Source: 2-12-FULL-41-17 sp964562855
Lineage (GTDB): Bacteria > Patescibacteriota > Microgenomatia > Curtissbacterales > GWA2-41-24
DNA: 34,373 nt
Direction: 5' to 3'
Assembly: GCA_964562855.1 (NCBI GenBank)
Contig: CAZLVB010000007.1
Location: forward strand, 1 to 34,373
The notes below the pieces were generated by a model that did not search any database, was not told where the DNA came from, and saw only the letters and a program-made list of their open reading frames with translations. The position numbers were made by a program, and so were the translations under genes. Position 1 is the first letter of the stretch. Every line of letters begins with the position of its first letter. Below are positions 28,060 through 34,373 of this stretch, in pieces.

Positions 28060-28593
28060 ATGAAAGAACAACCGAAAACAAAAAAATGGGCTAAAAAGGA
28101 AACGTTTACCGGCCTTTCCGAAAAAATCAAAAAGGCCAAAAGTATCGCGTTTGCCGACTATCACGGTTTGGCTGCCAATCAGCTTAATCAACTGCGCACA
28201 AAAATTAAAGAAGCCGGTGGTGAATTTATCGTCGCCAAAAACACACTGCTTTCACGAGCCCTCGGATCTGCCCACTACTCACTACCTACTACCAACCTAA
28301 CCGGCCCTTCAGCCGCCATTTTTTCTTATGAGGACGAAATTGCCCCAATTAAAACATCGGCAGAATCTTTTAAAACCCAAGGGGCAGGCCAGTTTAAATT
28401 CGGCTTCCTGGGATCTGATCTTCTTGACTCCTCATCTTTAGAAGGCTTGGCCAAAATCCCATCCCCTGAAGTCCTCTATGCAAAGGTTGTAGGCACCCTG
28501 AACTCACCCATTTATGGCGTAGTTTCAGTACTTGGAGCAAACATCAGAAACTTGATTTCGGTCTTAGACCAAAGGTCGCAGAAGCCGACTTAA
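28060..28593 (+). CDS. rplJ: 50S ribosomal protein L10 (uL10)
   Basis: 177 residues. Typical start region with SEKIKKAKSIAFADYHGLAANQLNQLRTKIKEAG and the following FIVAKNTLLSRAL (rRNA-binding part). The C-terminal helix that carries L7/L12 dimers is the last 30 residues (GVVSVLGANIRNLISVLDQR). L10 anchors the L7/L12 stalk and autoregulates through the leader. There is no SD: gagaaaaa precedes the ATG directly after the attenuator T run. Paired with rplL downstream. Confidence 0.96.
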   Translation: MKEQPKTKKWAKKETFTGLSEKIKKAKSIAFADYHGLAANQLNQLRTKIKEAGGEFIVAKNTLLSRALGSAHYSLPTTNLTGPSAAIFSYEDEIAPIKTSAESFKTQGAGQFKFGFLGSDLLDSSSLEGLAKIPSPEVLYAKVVGTLNSPIYGVVSVLGANIRNLISVLDQRSQKPT

Positions 28594-28735
28594 TTTTAAA
28601 TTTATGATTTTAAATTTTCATTGAATATTTAATTCTTAAATTTGATGAGAAAATATTTTGAGAAAATATTTTGAAAAATTGATTAAAAACTAAAAATTGA
28701 AAATTATAAATTCTTAAAGGGGGTGACAAGAAAAA
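28594..28735. other. AT-rich rplJ-rplL spacer with direct repeats
   Basis: Very AT-rich 142-bp gap with stuttering attttaaattt words and two tandem copies of gagaaaatatttt (28647-28659 and 28660-28672). The rplL SD (gggggtg, about 28719-28725) is at its end. No gene seen. Confidence 0.7.
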
Positions 28736-29242
28736 ATGACAGATGACGATAAAGATCAAAAAGTAACAGAGGAACCAAAGGAGCCAAAAGAGACAAAGGC
28801 AGAAAAACCCTCTGAACCCTCTGGTCCATCTGAAACATCTGGCTCTTTCGTTAAGGTCAGCAAAAAACTCGAGGGCATCATTTCAGAAATCGAAAAGCTT
28901 TCGGTTCTGGAACTATCTGAACTTGTAAAAGCACTTGAAACAAAATTTGGTGTTACAGCGGCTGCTCCCATCACAACCGCAGCTGGCGCAGCAGCAACGA
29001 CCGGCGGTGAAGAAGATGCTAGTGAGCAGACAACTTTCAACGTAATTCTGGCAGACGGCGGTGCGAATAAAATTTCCGTAATCAAAGCAGTACGCGAAAT
29101 TGTCCCGACATTAGGGCTAAAAGAAGCAAAAGACTTGGTAGACGCCGCACCAAAACAGGTACTCGAAGGGGCAAATAAAGAAGCTGCGAATGAAGCAAAA
29201 CAAAAATTGGAAGCAGCTGGCGCGAAAGTAGAACTAAAGTAA
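28736..29242 (+). CDS. rplL: 50S ribosomal protein L7/L12 (bL12) with N-terminal extension
   Basis: 168 residues against the usual 120-130. The first 40 are Glu/Lys/Pro/Ser-rich (EEPKEPKETKAEKPSEPSGP), encoded by stuttering ccaaagga/ccctctgg words. Then come the dimerisation domain (KKLEGIISEIEKLSVLELSE...), an Ala/Gly hinge with GAAATTGGEE, and the C-terminal factor-binding domain (FNVILADGGANKISVIKAVREI, LGLKEAKDLVDAAPKQVLEG) ending EAKQKLEAAGAKVELK. It recruits translation factors to the ribosome. A diverged copy of its last 21 codons follows at 29323. Confidence 0.97.
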   Translation: MTDDDKDQKVTEEPKEPKETKAEKPSEPSGPSETSGSFVKVSKKLEGIISEIEKLSVLELSELVKALETKFGVTAAAPITTAAGAAATTGGEEDASEQTTFNVILADGGANKISVIKAVREIVPTLGLKEAKDLVDAAPKQVLEGANKEAANEAKQKLEAAGAKVELK

Positions 29243-29322
29243 GTTTTGCTTAATTCTTGCAGCTTCTTTGCGAGAACTGAGCAAACTATGTTGATCGATG
29301 TCACATAGTACTCCGTTCTCTA
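29243..29322. repeat. Hairpin element between rplL and its 3' copy
   Basis: Imperfect dyad gttttgct...agcaaac (29243-29286) plus actatgt (29286-29292)/acatagt (29303-29309). It fills the space between the rplL stop and the repeated end. Confidence 0.6.
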
Positions 29323-29388
29323 AAAGAAACAGCAAACGAGGCTAAAACCAAACTCGAGGCCGCGGGTGCTAAAGTTGAGTTGAAATAA
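29323..29388 (+). pseudogene. Diverged copy of the rplL 3' end
   Basis: Encodes KETANEAKTKLEAAGAKVELK and a stop, against KEAANEAKQKLEAAGAKVELK in rplL. Of the last 20 sense codons, 14 differ synonymously, 2 change the residue (A/T, Q/T) and 4 are identical. There is no start codon context, so it is a 3' remnant. Confidence 0.92.
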
Positions 29389-29390
29389 AT

Positions 29391-29433
29391 AAAAACGGCT
29401 AATTGTTTGGATAATCAAACCTTAGTCGTTTTT
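29391..29433 (+). terminator. Intrinsic terminator after rplL
   Basis: aaaaacg (29391-29397)...cgttttt (29427-29433) with inner gtttg/caaac; the T run supports plus-strand termination and the A run the convergent minus-strand gene. Confidence 0.85.
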
Positions 29434-29442
29434 GCTGTTTCC

Positions 29443-29985
29443 TTACCGTGTTGAATCTGAATAACTTGTTGAGGAAGCTTCTATTGCTTCTAAAAGGTTG
29501 AGGCTCGGGTGAAGAAGACCTTCACTCGAGTTGGAAAAACCACCGATACCGTAGCTTCCTCCCATAATTGGCTCGCCGTATTGATCATATGACCAGATAG
29601 TTTCATCTCTATCGACGTCAACCACTTTTTTTATACGTGTGTCATGATAGGTCGTCCATCGATAACTGCTGTAATCTCGCAGAGTCTTATATGGAAAGTG
29701 TATAGTATTCCCTTCAGTTTCTCTTAAAAAAGCAAGGACTCTCTGACCTCGAGGATTTACCACAAAATTAAAATCTTTAAGTACAAAAGTCCAATGAAGG
29801 AATCTGGGTCGGCCACTCATTTCGTCTATAACATGCCTCTCTTGAATTTGTACTTCCACTTCACTCCCAATTACCTTTGCCAATTTATGAAATTCTTCAT
29901 CAGTAATCACTGCATTCGTTTTTATAACTGCCTGAATCGCCTTCTGGCGTTCATATTCTGAAAATCTTTTCTCTTGCTCAGTCAT
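29443..29985 (-). CDS. Hypothetical protein
   Basis: 180 residues, no recognised family. A charged helical start (MTEQEKRFSEYERQKAIQAV) leads to a beta-rich middle (HVIDEMSGRPRFLHWTFVLKDFNFVV) with many aromatic residues and a Ser-rich end. No signal or membrane helix. It overlaps the stop of the upstream HAD-like gene by 8 bp, so it is translated with it. Confidence 0.7.
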   Translation of the reverse strand: MTEQEKRFSEYERQKAIQAVIKTNAVITDEEFHKLAKVIGSEVEVQIQERHVIDEMSGRPRFLHWTFVLKDFNFVVNPRGQRVLAFLRETEGNTIHFPYKTLRDYSSYRWTTYHDTRIKKVVDVDRDETIWSYDQYGEPIMGGSYGIGGFSNSSEGLLHPSLNLLEAIEASSTSYSDSTR

Positions 29986-31087
29986 TTATGGTAGTTGCTG
30001 TGGTATGACGCCAGGAATAATGTTTAAAGTATGTTGCTCCCCTTTTATATTCGTGGGTGGGTTCTACTCCTGGATCAAAGTCTTTTCTTTTTGCATCCGG
30101 ATGGCTTACTTGAATGACCTCTATATTTGGAGCGCCTAAATTTCTTGCGACTTCAAGATAAGGCATAATTTCATCAGGATTATCATCAAATACTCTGATT
30201 TGTCTTCCGCTAATCCCCGGAAGCATTTTCATAATCGTAATTAATGCTTCTGCTTTGACATCGTTTGAATAAACTACTAAATCGACAACTCCTCCGGTTA
30301 TTGACCCCACGCGCATTATTCCGCTCGAATGCAATTTGTATACTTGCCCTAAGGGACCTTCAATTTTCCCTCTGGTTGCGATAATCCGAATATCAGATTT
30401 TCCTAAAGAAGATAGAACATCTTGGACAAAATCACTATAAACAAAATCAGCAACAGGATTCTCTTCAAAAATTGATTGAATTGTCGAATTTACGGCAAAG
30501 ACTCTTAATACCGATTCTCCATATTCTGCTGTTTGACCACTAATCAACTCGCGCCACTTTAATAATTCGGCCCAAGCTTCTTCTTCAGGTTTTTCTTTAA
30601 TTTGTGCTTCCCGTAAAGCATCGGCGTAACGGCTTAATAGAATCAGATTTAGCCTTGGTGTATATCTTGGTTCTTTTTCTGCAACTTGAGGTATTAGTAT
30701 TTTTGATAATTCATATATTTCTTTTGCCCTCTGAGCAGTGATGTGTATACCTTGTTCACGAAGAACTTCATTTTCTTCAAGCAGTTGATATTCCCTTGCA
30801 TGCCAACTTGTTGCTGAAAAGAAACAGTCATCAAAATCAAAAATATTTACTGAGCCATATGTTGGCTGTTGCAAGAATGAAAGAGTTCTGACTTCGAGTA
30901 GCATCCTGCCGCCATGTATTTTTGCCCACTGGCTTTCCTTAACTGAATTTAAGAGTTGTCTATGTACCCCTTTTAACTCAAGTTCTCTTCTAATTTCGTC
31001 TTGTGAAATGCTAGTTAGTGATAGTTCTCTGGGGATACCTTGTTCGATATGTGGCAATTGGGATAGTTGTGGGTTAGTTTCTACCAT
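29978..31087 (-). CDS. HAD-superfamily-like protein
   Basis: 369 residues from the chosen ATG at 31087. Motif I is IFDFDDCFF (DxD with Phe and Asp), motif II fits IIATRGKIEG, the motif III Lys is in SNDVKAEAL, and motif IV fits VFDDNPDEIMPYL (DD). A long helical insertion (residues about 95-205) separates motif I and II, as in large-cap HAD phosphatases. Substrate unknown. The start at 31087 is preceded by an extended -10 (TG-c-TATATT) 12 nt away; a GTG at 31120 is possible but less likely. Upstream member of the pair with the 180-residue unknown. Confidence 0.75.
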   Translation of the reverse strand: MVETNPQLSQLPHIEQGIPRELSLTSISQDEIRRELELKGVHRQLLNSVKESQWAKIHGGRMLLEVRTLSFLQQPTYGSVNIFDFDDCFFSATSWHAREYQLLEENEVLREQGIHITAQRAKEIYELSKILIPQVAEKEPRYTPRLNLILLSRYADALREAQIKEKPEEEAWAELLKWRELISGQTAEYGESVLRVFAVNSTIQSIFEENPVADFVYSDFVQDVLSSLGKSDIRIIATRGKIEGPLGQVYKLHSSGIMRVGSITGGVVDLVVYSNDVKAEALITIMKMLPGISGRQIRVFDDNPDEIMPYLEVARNLGAPNIEVIQVSHPDAKRKDFDPGVEPTHEYKRGATYFKHYSWRHTTATTIND

Positions 31088-31184
31088 TTTCGCGACCAGA
31101 ATATAGCACTTTTGTGGCACAAAAACAAATAAAGCTAAAAAAAGTTAGAAACAGGTTGAGCAAAAGTAGAGTTGATGTAGACTC

Positions 31185-31691
31185 TTAAGCGGCGACTTGC
31201 GACTCTTTTTGTGTATTTGATGTGGCCGCTTGTAAATCTGCACCCAGAAGCCAATTGTAAGCATCAAGTGAACTTTGTAAATAAGTTTTTCTTGAATTAA
31301 GCGCGCTCTTCACACCATCTTGTGGACCGATATAGCCCAGATAGCCCGCTTTTTCAAATTCCTGTTGCACCTGCTCCCAAGTTTTACCAAGTTCATTATC
31401 TATCCTTTCAAGTTCCTTATAAGTTTTTGCAATTCTTTCATTTATCTGTTCTTCTGTTTGCAATCGACGACTGGCAAATTGTTTTAAAACATCGATCTTT
31501 CCCAATGTTTCAGCCAAAATTTGCTGCCTTTCTTCAAAACCTACATGATTGGTCGACGGATCTGCAGCTCGCAGTCGCACAGTATTTACGTTTTCTATAA
31601 GACCCTTAACCTCACTAGGAGTACGAAGTTTCGGCTCTACTCGAATAGCAAGATCAACACTAGGTCGAAGTTCTGTTTCAACTACAACCAT
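31185..31691 (-). CDS. Hypothetical coiled-coil protein
   Basis: 168 residues from the ATG at 31691. No family recognised. The middle is a likely coiled coil (residues about 50-115, RQQILAETLGKIDVLKQFASRR... with Glu/Lys/Leu periodicity), preceded by a short beta-like start (VVVETELRPSVDLAIRVEP). The start was set by a perfect TATAAT box 7 nt upstream (31699-31704); longer ORF starts up to 31760 would place the promoter inside the gene. Divergent from the pilin gene at 31833. Confidence 0.7.
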   Translation of the reverse strand: MVVVETELRPSVDLAIRVEPKLRTPSEVKGLIENVNTVRLRAADPSTNHVGFEERQQILAETLGKIDVLKQFASRRLQTEEQINERIAKTYKELERIDNELGKTWEQVQQEFEKAGYLGYIGPQDGVKSALNSRKTYLQSSLDAYNWLLGADLQAATSNTQKESQVAA

Positions 31692-31698
31692 TAACTTA

Positions 31699-31704
31699 AT
31701 TATA
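31699..31704 (-). promoter_or_regulatory. -10 box of the coiled-coil gene
   Basis: Perfect TATAAT on the minus strand, 7 nt before the ATG at 31691; predicts a leaderless mRNA. Confidence 0.6.
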
Positions 31705-31794
31705 GGATCAAAATATTTAAAGAAGTCAAATTCGTACAAGATCGTCAATTTATAGGCCATTTGAAGCCTAGATCAAAATACTCTTTTAAAAAGC

Positions 31795-31800
31795 TATAAT
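31795..31800 (+). promoter_or_regulatory. -10 box of the pilin gene
   Basis: Perfect TATAAT; the start is expected near 31807, before in-frame TTG (31815) and ATG (31833) candidates. Confidence 0.55.
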
Positions 31801-31832
31801 GTGGTTACCGCGACTTGTTGCTAGAAAAACTC

Positions 31833-32327
31833 ATGGATCAAAAGCTGCCCGCTCTTGCCAATTGTCAATTGATCGTCCCGCAAAGTCCAAGGAAGAAAAC
31901 CTTAGGATTCACACTTATCGAGATACTTGTCGTCATTGGGGTTTTAACTGTAATTTTGGCTATCGTTTTAATAGCTATAAATCCCCTCAGACAATTGGCA
32001 GAGACAAGAGATACCGAAAGGCGTTCCGGTGCCAAGGCCATCCTTGACGCGGTTTATCAGCATCTTGCAGAAAATGGCCAATTTCCTCGTGGTATGCCCG
32101 GCAGAGGCGGCGGTAAACTGATTGCCTCTGCTTTTGGAACAGGTTCTAACTTTTGTGAGGATTTAATCCCAACGTTCATAGCCCAAATGCCGGTCGACCC
32201 CCAAAATGGTAATTTTAATGGCTGCAACGATTTCAATACGAGTTATTTTATAGTGCGTTCCCAAGAAGATAGAATCACGATCCAAGCCTTCGGGGAAATT
32301 ACAATTAATATTAGTCTTTCAAGATAG
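31833..32327 (+). CDS. Prepilin-type (type IV pilin-like) protein
   Basis: 164 residues from the ATG at 31833 (TTG at 31815 is an alternative). A basic leader with KKTLG-FTLIEILVV and a hydrophobic helix (VIGVLTVILAIVLIAINPL) is the class III prepilin signal. The globular part follows the pseudopilin pattern DTERRSGAKAILDAVYQHLAENGQFP, and one Cys pair is present (NFCEDL, NGCND). Its peptidase is not encoded in the window. It stands alone, away from the pilus operon at 8686-10997. Confidence 0.88.
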   Translation: MDQKLPALANCQLIVPQSPRKKTLGFTLIEILVVIGVLTVILAIVLIAINPLRQLAETRDTERRSGAKAILDAVYQHLAENGQFPRGMPGRGGGKLIASAFGTGSNFCEDLIPTFIAQMPVDPQNGNFNGCNDFNTSYFIVRSQEDRITIQAFGEITINISLSR

Positions 32328-32463
32328 TCAGCTTAGCTTCCAAAACATTCTCAAGTGCACATAACATATTGAAATAGTTTATCTTTTAAAAATTAATTGA
32401 TTTTTTGCTTCATCCATTACTAGTAGACCGGTAAAAACCATCTTTAACCATATTTTTGCACTC

Positions 32464-32492
32464 TTGACCGCCTCAAAATGCGGTGATATATT
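32464..32492 (+). promoter_or_regulatory. Promoter upstream of the HTH gene
   Basis: TTGACC (32464-32469), 17-nt spacer ending TG-a, TATATT (32487-32492). It leaves about 120 nt of leader before the HTH gene; the leader holds a 41-codon ORF (32504-32629) and a stuttering ctataaacta repeat (32575-32610). The rest of 32328-32619 shows nothing else. Confidence 0.6.
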
Positions 32493-32619
32493 TAAGCTCT
32501 GAAATGTTTCCCTCAATTTGTAAAATGCTTAACTTCGACACATTAAATCACCATGAAACTACCACTTTAAAGACTACTGACTACAAACTATTAACTATAA
32601 ACTATTTTCGGAGGTTCCT

Positions 32620-32835
32620 ATGTCTCTAGGCGACGACTGGCCAGATTTGTTAACGGTCAAAGAAGTTGCCAAAATCTTGCGGGTTGCCCCACTAACAATT
32701 AAACGATGGGGCAAACGCGGAAAACTTCCTGCCATTCGCATCAATTCCCGCGGCGACCGCCGCTATAAAAAAGAAGCGGTTTTGTGGCTTCTCGGCGCCC
32801 AAAAACCCGGTGAAAGCCAATCTACGACTCAATAA
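32620..32835 (+). CDS. Helix-turn-helix (MerR/excisionase-type) DNA-binding protein
   Basis: 71 residues with the helix-turn-helix of excisionase/MerR-like proteins: LLTVKEVAKILRVAPLTIKRWGKRGKLPAIRI followed by a wing (GDRRYKKEAVLWLLG). It would bind DNA as a small regulator; its target is not known. A good SD (ggagg, 6 nt before the ATG) contrasts with many neighbours. It lies 30 nt before the inositol phosphatase gene and could be in one operon with it. Confidence 0.85.
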   Translation: MSLGDDWPDLLTVKEVAKILRVAPLTIKRWGKRGKLPAIRINSRGDRRYKKEAVLWLLGAQKPGESQSTTQ

Positions 32836-32865
32836 CACTTCTCTAGAAAGGAGAAACCTTGATAA

Positions 32866-33615
32866 ATGATTAACGTCGCCATTGATGCTGCCAAAAAAGC
32901 CGGTGAGCTTGCGCTGAAATATTTTAAAAGTCAGCCAAAAGTCAGTTTCAAAGCAGACAAATCTCCAGTAACCCGCGCCGACATAGAGACAGAAAAGCTA
33001 ATTCGAAAGATCGTCCATCGCAAATTCCCCAACCACGGCATCATTGGTGAAGAATTGCCCGAAGTAAAATCGAAATCGAAATATACCTGGGTCATAGATC
33101 CTATTGACGGAACCCGCGATTTTGTTCGATCTATCCCGTTTTGGGCTACATACATCGCACTGCTTGAAAATCAAAAACCTATAATGGGAATCATCTACCT
33201 CCCTGTTTTGGGTGATCTAATCACTGCCCAAAAAAACAGTGGTACGTTTTTAAACGGTAAAAGGGTTCACGTTTCCAAGACAAGAAAACTGGAAGAAGCT
33301 TATATCTCCCACGGACAAATAAAAAGGTTCTTAAATATCAATAAAGAAAAACAGCTTATCAAGATTGCAAAAATTGTGAGAGCATCAAGAAGTTATGGTA
33401 ATTTTGGCTTCAAACTTTTAATAGAGGGGAAAGTCGACGCGGTTCTAGAAGCATATGGTGCATTCCATGATTTCGCAGCAACAAAAATTGTCGCGGAAGA
33501 AGCCGGCGGAAAATTCTCGGATTTTTTTGGCACTGATTCGCTAACTTCCGGACACGCCATCTGGTCGAATGGCTTCATTCACTCCCAGGTACTTAAATTA
33601 CTCAATACGGAATGA
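32866..33615 (+). CDS. Inositol monophosphatase family protein (IMPase/HisN-like)
   Basis: 249 residues, normal for the family. Metal-binding motifs are GEELPE (Glu), DPIDGTRDFV (the DPIDGT signature) and HDFAATKIVAEEAGG (the WDxAAG motif, here with His instead of Trp). Members hydrolyse inositol phosphate, histidinol phosphate, fructose-1,6-bisphosphate or PAP; which substrate applies here is not visible. SD aaaggag about 13 nt upstream. Confidence 0.93.
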   Translation: MINVAIDAAKKAGELALKYFKSQPKVSFKADKSPVTRADIETEKLIRKIVHRKFPNHGIIGEELPEVKSKSKYTWVIDPIDGTRDFVRSIPFWATYIALLENQKPIMGIIYLPVLGDLITAQKNSGTFLNGKRVHVSKTRKLEEAYISHGQIKRFLNINKEKQLIKIAKIVRASRSYGNFGFKLLIEGKVDAVLEAYGAFHDFAATKIVAEEAGGKFSDFFGTDSLTSGHAIWSNGFIHSQVLKLLNTE

Positions 33616-33641
33616 GATAGGACTTATAGGTCGAATAAGAC

Positions 33642-34373
33642 TTATACGACGCCCCACTCAACCTTAATTCCTTCTTTCTCGTAAGGTTCAAGTGCGGTTT
33701 CAACTATGGCCTTAATTTCTGCAAGTCTTGCCTCAGTTGTAGCCTCTGCCCGCAAAGTCAACTGCGGCTGGGTGTTACTGGCCCGAACTACAGCCCAGCC
33801 ATCATCAAACTCCAGGCGCACTCCGTCAATTGTCAGCATTTTATACTTGTCTGATTTAAAAGATTTCTTCAACTCCTCAACTATCTCAAACTTCCTGTCA
33901 TCCGGCGCATACACCCGGGTCTGTGGTGTCGAATAATATTTTGGCAAAGATTCAACCAATTCCTTAAGATTTCTACCGCTCTGTGCAATGTATTCCAAAA
34001 GTCTGCACGCTGCATAAATAGCATCGTCAAAACCATACCAATTGTCGGCAAAAAAGATGTGGCCGGATGTTTCGCCGGCAAGCTCTCCTTTTTCTTTTTT
34101 AAGTTCCTCCTCTATGTACGAATGGCCAACTCGGGTGAGCACCACTTGGCCCCCATGACCTTCGGTATCATCGGTAGCACTCTTAGAGCACTGCAATTCA
34201 TAAAGTATTTTAGAATTGGGTTTCTTTTTTAGGATATGTCTTGCGCAAAGAGCTGTCATCTGATCACCTCTAATGATAGTTCCTTCTTCATCAACTGCTC
34301 CTAATCTATCGGCATCTCCATCAAATAATAGACCCAGCTGATACTTACCCGGGGGCTTAACCTCGCGAATCAT
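33642..34373 (-). CDS. Phosphomannomutase/phosphoglucomutase, C-terminal part
   Basis: The gene is cut at the window end; the ATG at the last bases is internal, as the VKPPGKYQLGLLFDGDADR context expects more protein before it. Visible are the Mg-binding loop FDGDADR, sugar-binding GETSGHIFF and the phosphate-binding loop RASNTQPQLTLRAEA of domain 4. It interconverts hexose 6- and 1-phosphates and would feed GalU (22320-23204). PMM or PGM specificity cannot be told. The active-site phosphoserine lies outside the window. It converges with the IMPase gene. Confidence 0.95.
   Translation of the reverse strand: MIREVKPPGKYQLGLLFDGDADRLGAVDEEGTIIRGDQMTALCARHILKKKPNSKILYELQCSKSATDDTEGHGGQVVLTRVGHSYIEEELKKEKGELAGETSGHIFFADNWYGFDDAIYAACRLLEYIAQSGRNLKELVESLPKYYSTPQTRVYAPDDRKFEIVEELKKSFKSDKYKMLTIDGVRLEFDDGWAVVRASNTQPQLTLRAEATTEARLAEIKAIVETALEPYEKEGIKVEWGVV

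Noticed and set aside
28756..29304. 182-codon minus-strand ORF
   Set aside because: Lies opposite rplL; its Ser/Ala-rich composition is the mirror of the L7/L12 codons.
1..34373. Alternative genetic code (UGA as Gly)
   Set aside because: TGA ends folD, def, fmt-adjacent genes and nusG at the expected family length, so the standard bacterial code applies.
1..34373. Prophage or conventional IS element
   Set aside because: No transposase, integrase, capsid or terminase gene is seen; the only nuclease candidate is the GIY-YIG protein.

Overview
The window most resembles a Candidate Phyla Radiation (Patescibacteria) genome, probably Microgenomates-like. The evidence is small compact proteins, several class III (type IV pilin-like) prepilins, an inactive-looking PriA, short ribosomal proteins with zinc Cys pairs, lineage-type membrane-anchored 'FKFL' proteins, 4-bp ATGA gene overlaps, and very dense hairpin repeats. 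TGA is used as an ordinary stop (folD, def, fmt ends), so this is not a UGA-recoded lineage. The placement rests on gene style, not on a 16S gene.

Layout. 1-1655: folD 3' end, a small orphan ORF, a repeat-filled gap and an AbrB/MazE-like antitoxin with a Doc-type toxin. 1802-5218: priA-like gene, then def and fmt overlapping by 4 bp (initiator-Met processing). 5210-8110: two unknown small genes, rpmB, an M50 membrane protease, a probable structured RNA with its own promoter and terminator, and a LytR_C-domain protein. 8217-8645: tRNA cluster (broken tRNA, Thr-TGT, Tyr-GTA, Thr-GGT). 8686-13387: pilin region (three linked pilus genes, GIY-YIG nuclease, rpmG, a large modular pilin). 13472-16895: broken and intact tRNA-Trp, a lytic transglycosylase, a dockerin-like protein, an M24 peptidase with an assembly gap, and an anchored unknown. 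17016-20327: RRM protein and a response regulator/histidine kinase cluster on the minus strand. 20588-23439: small unknowns, an ASCH protein, an anchored protein and galU. 23566-29388: secE-nusG, then a class A beta-lactamase-fold protein, then rplK-rplA and rplJ-rplL with leader and terminator structures. 29443-34373: three unknowns (one HAD-like), a pilin, an HTH protein, an inositol-phosphatase family enzyme and the 3' part of a phosphomannomutase/phosphoglucomutase gene.

The most striking signal is a recurring architecture in which an intact gene is accompanied by a short, diverged copy of its own beginning or end, usually with a hairpin element between the two. It is seen for galU (two 5' copies), a response regulator (5'), tRNA-Thr (5'), tRNA-Trp (5'), nusG (3') and rplL (3'). 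The protein-coding copies differ from the intact gene mainly at synonymous positions. This fits repeated replacement of genes by diverged homologues at hairpin repeats, or an element that restores gene ends on insertion.

Two further themes. Many genes have a -10 box exactly 6-8 nt before the start codon and no Shine-Dalgarno site, which predicts leaderless mRNAs, while others have strong SD sites. Short stuttering repeats lie at 5' ends and are partly translated as disordered N-terminal extensions of NusG, L1 and L7/L12 and as pilin leader peptides.
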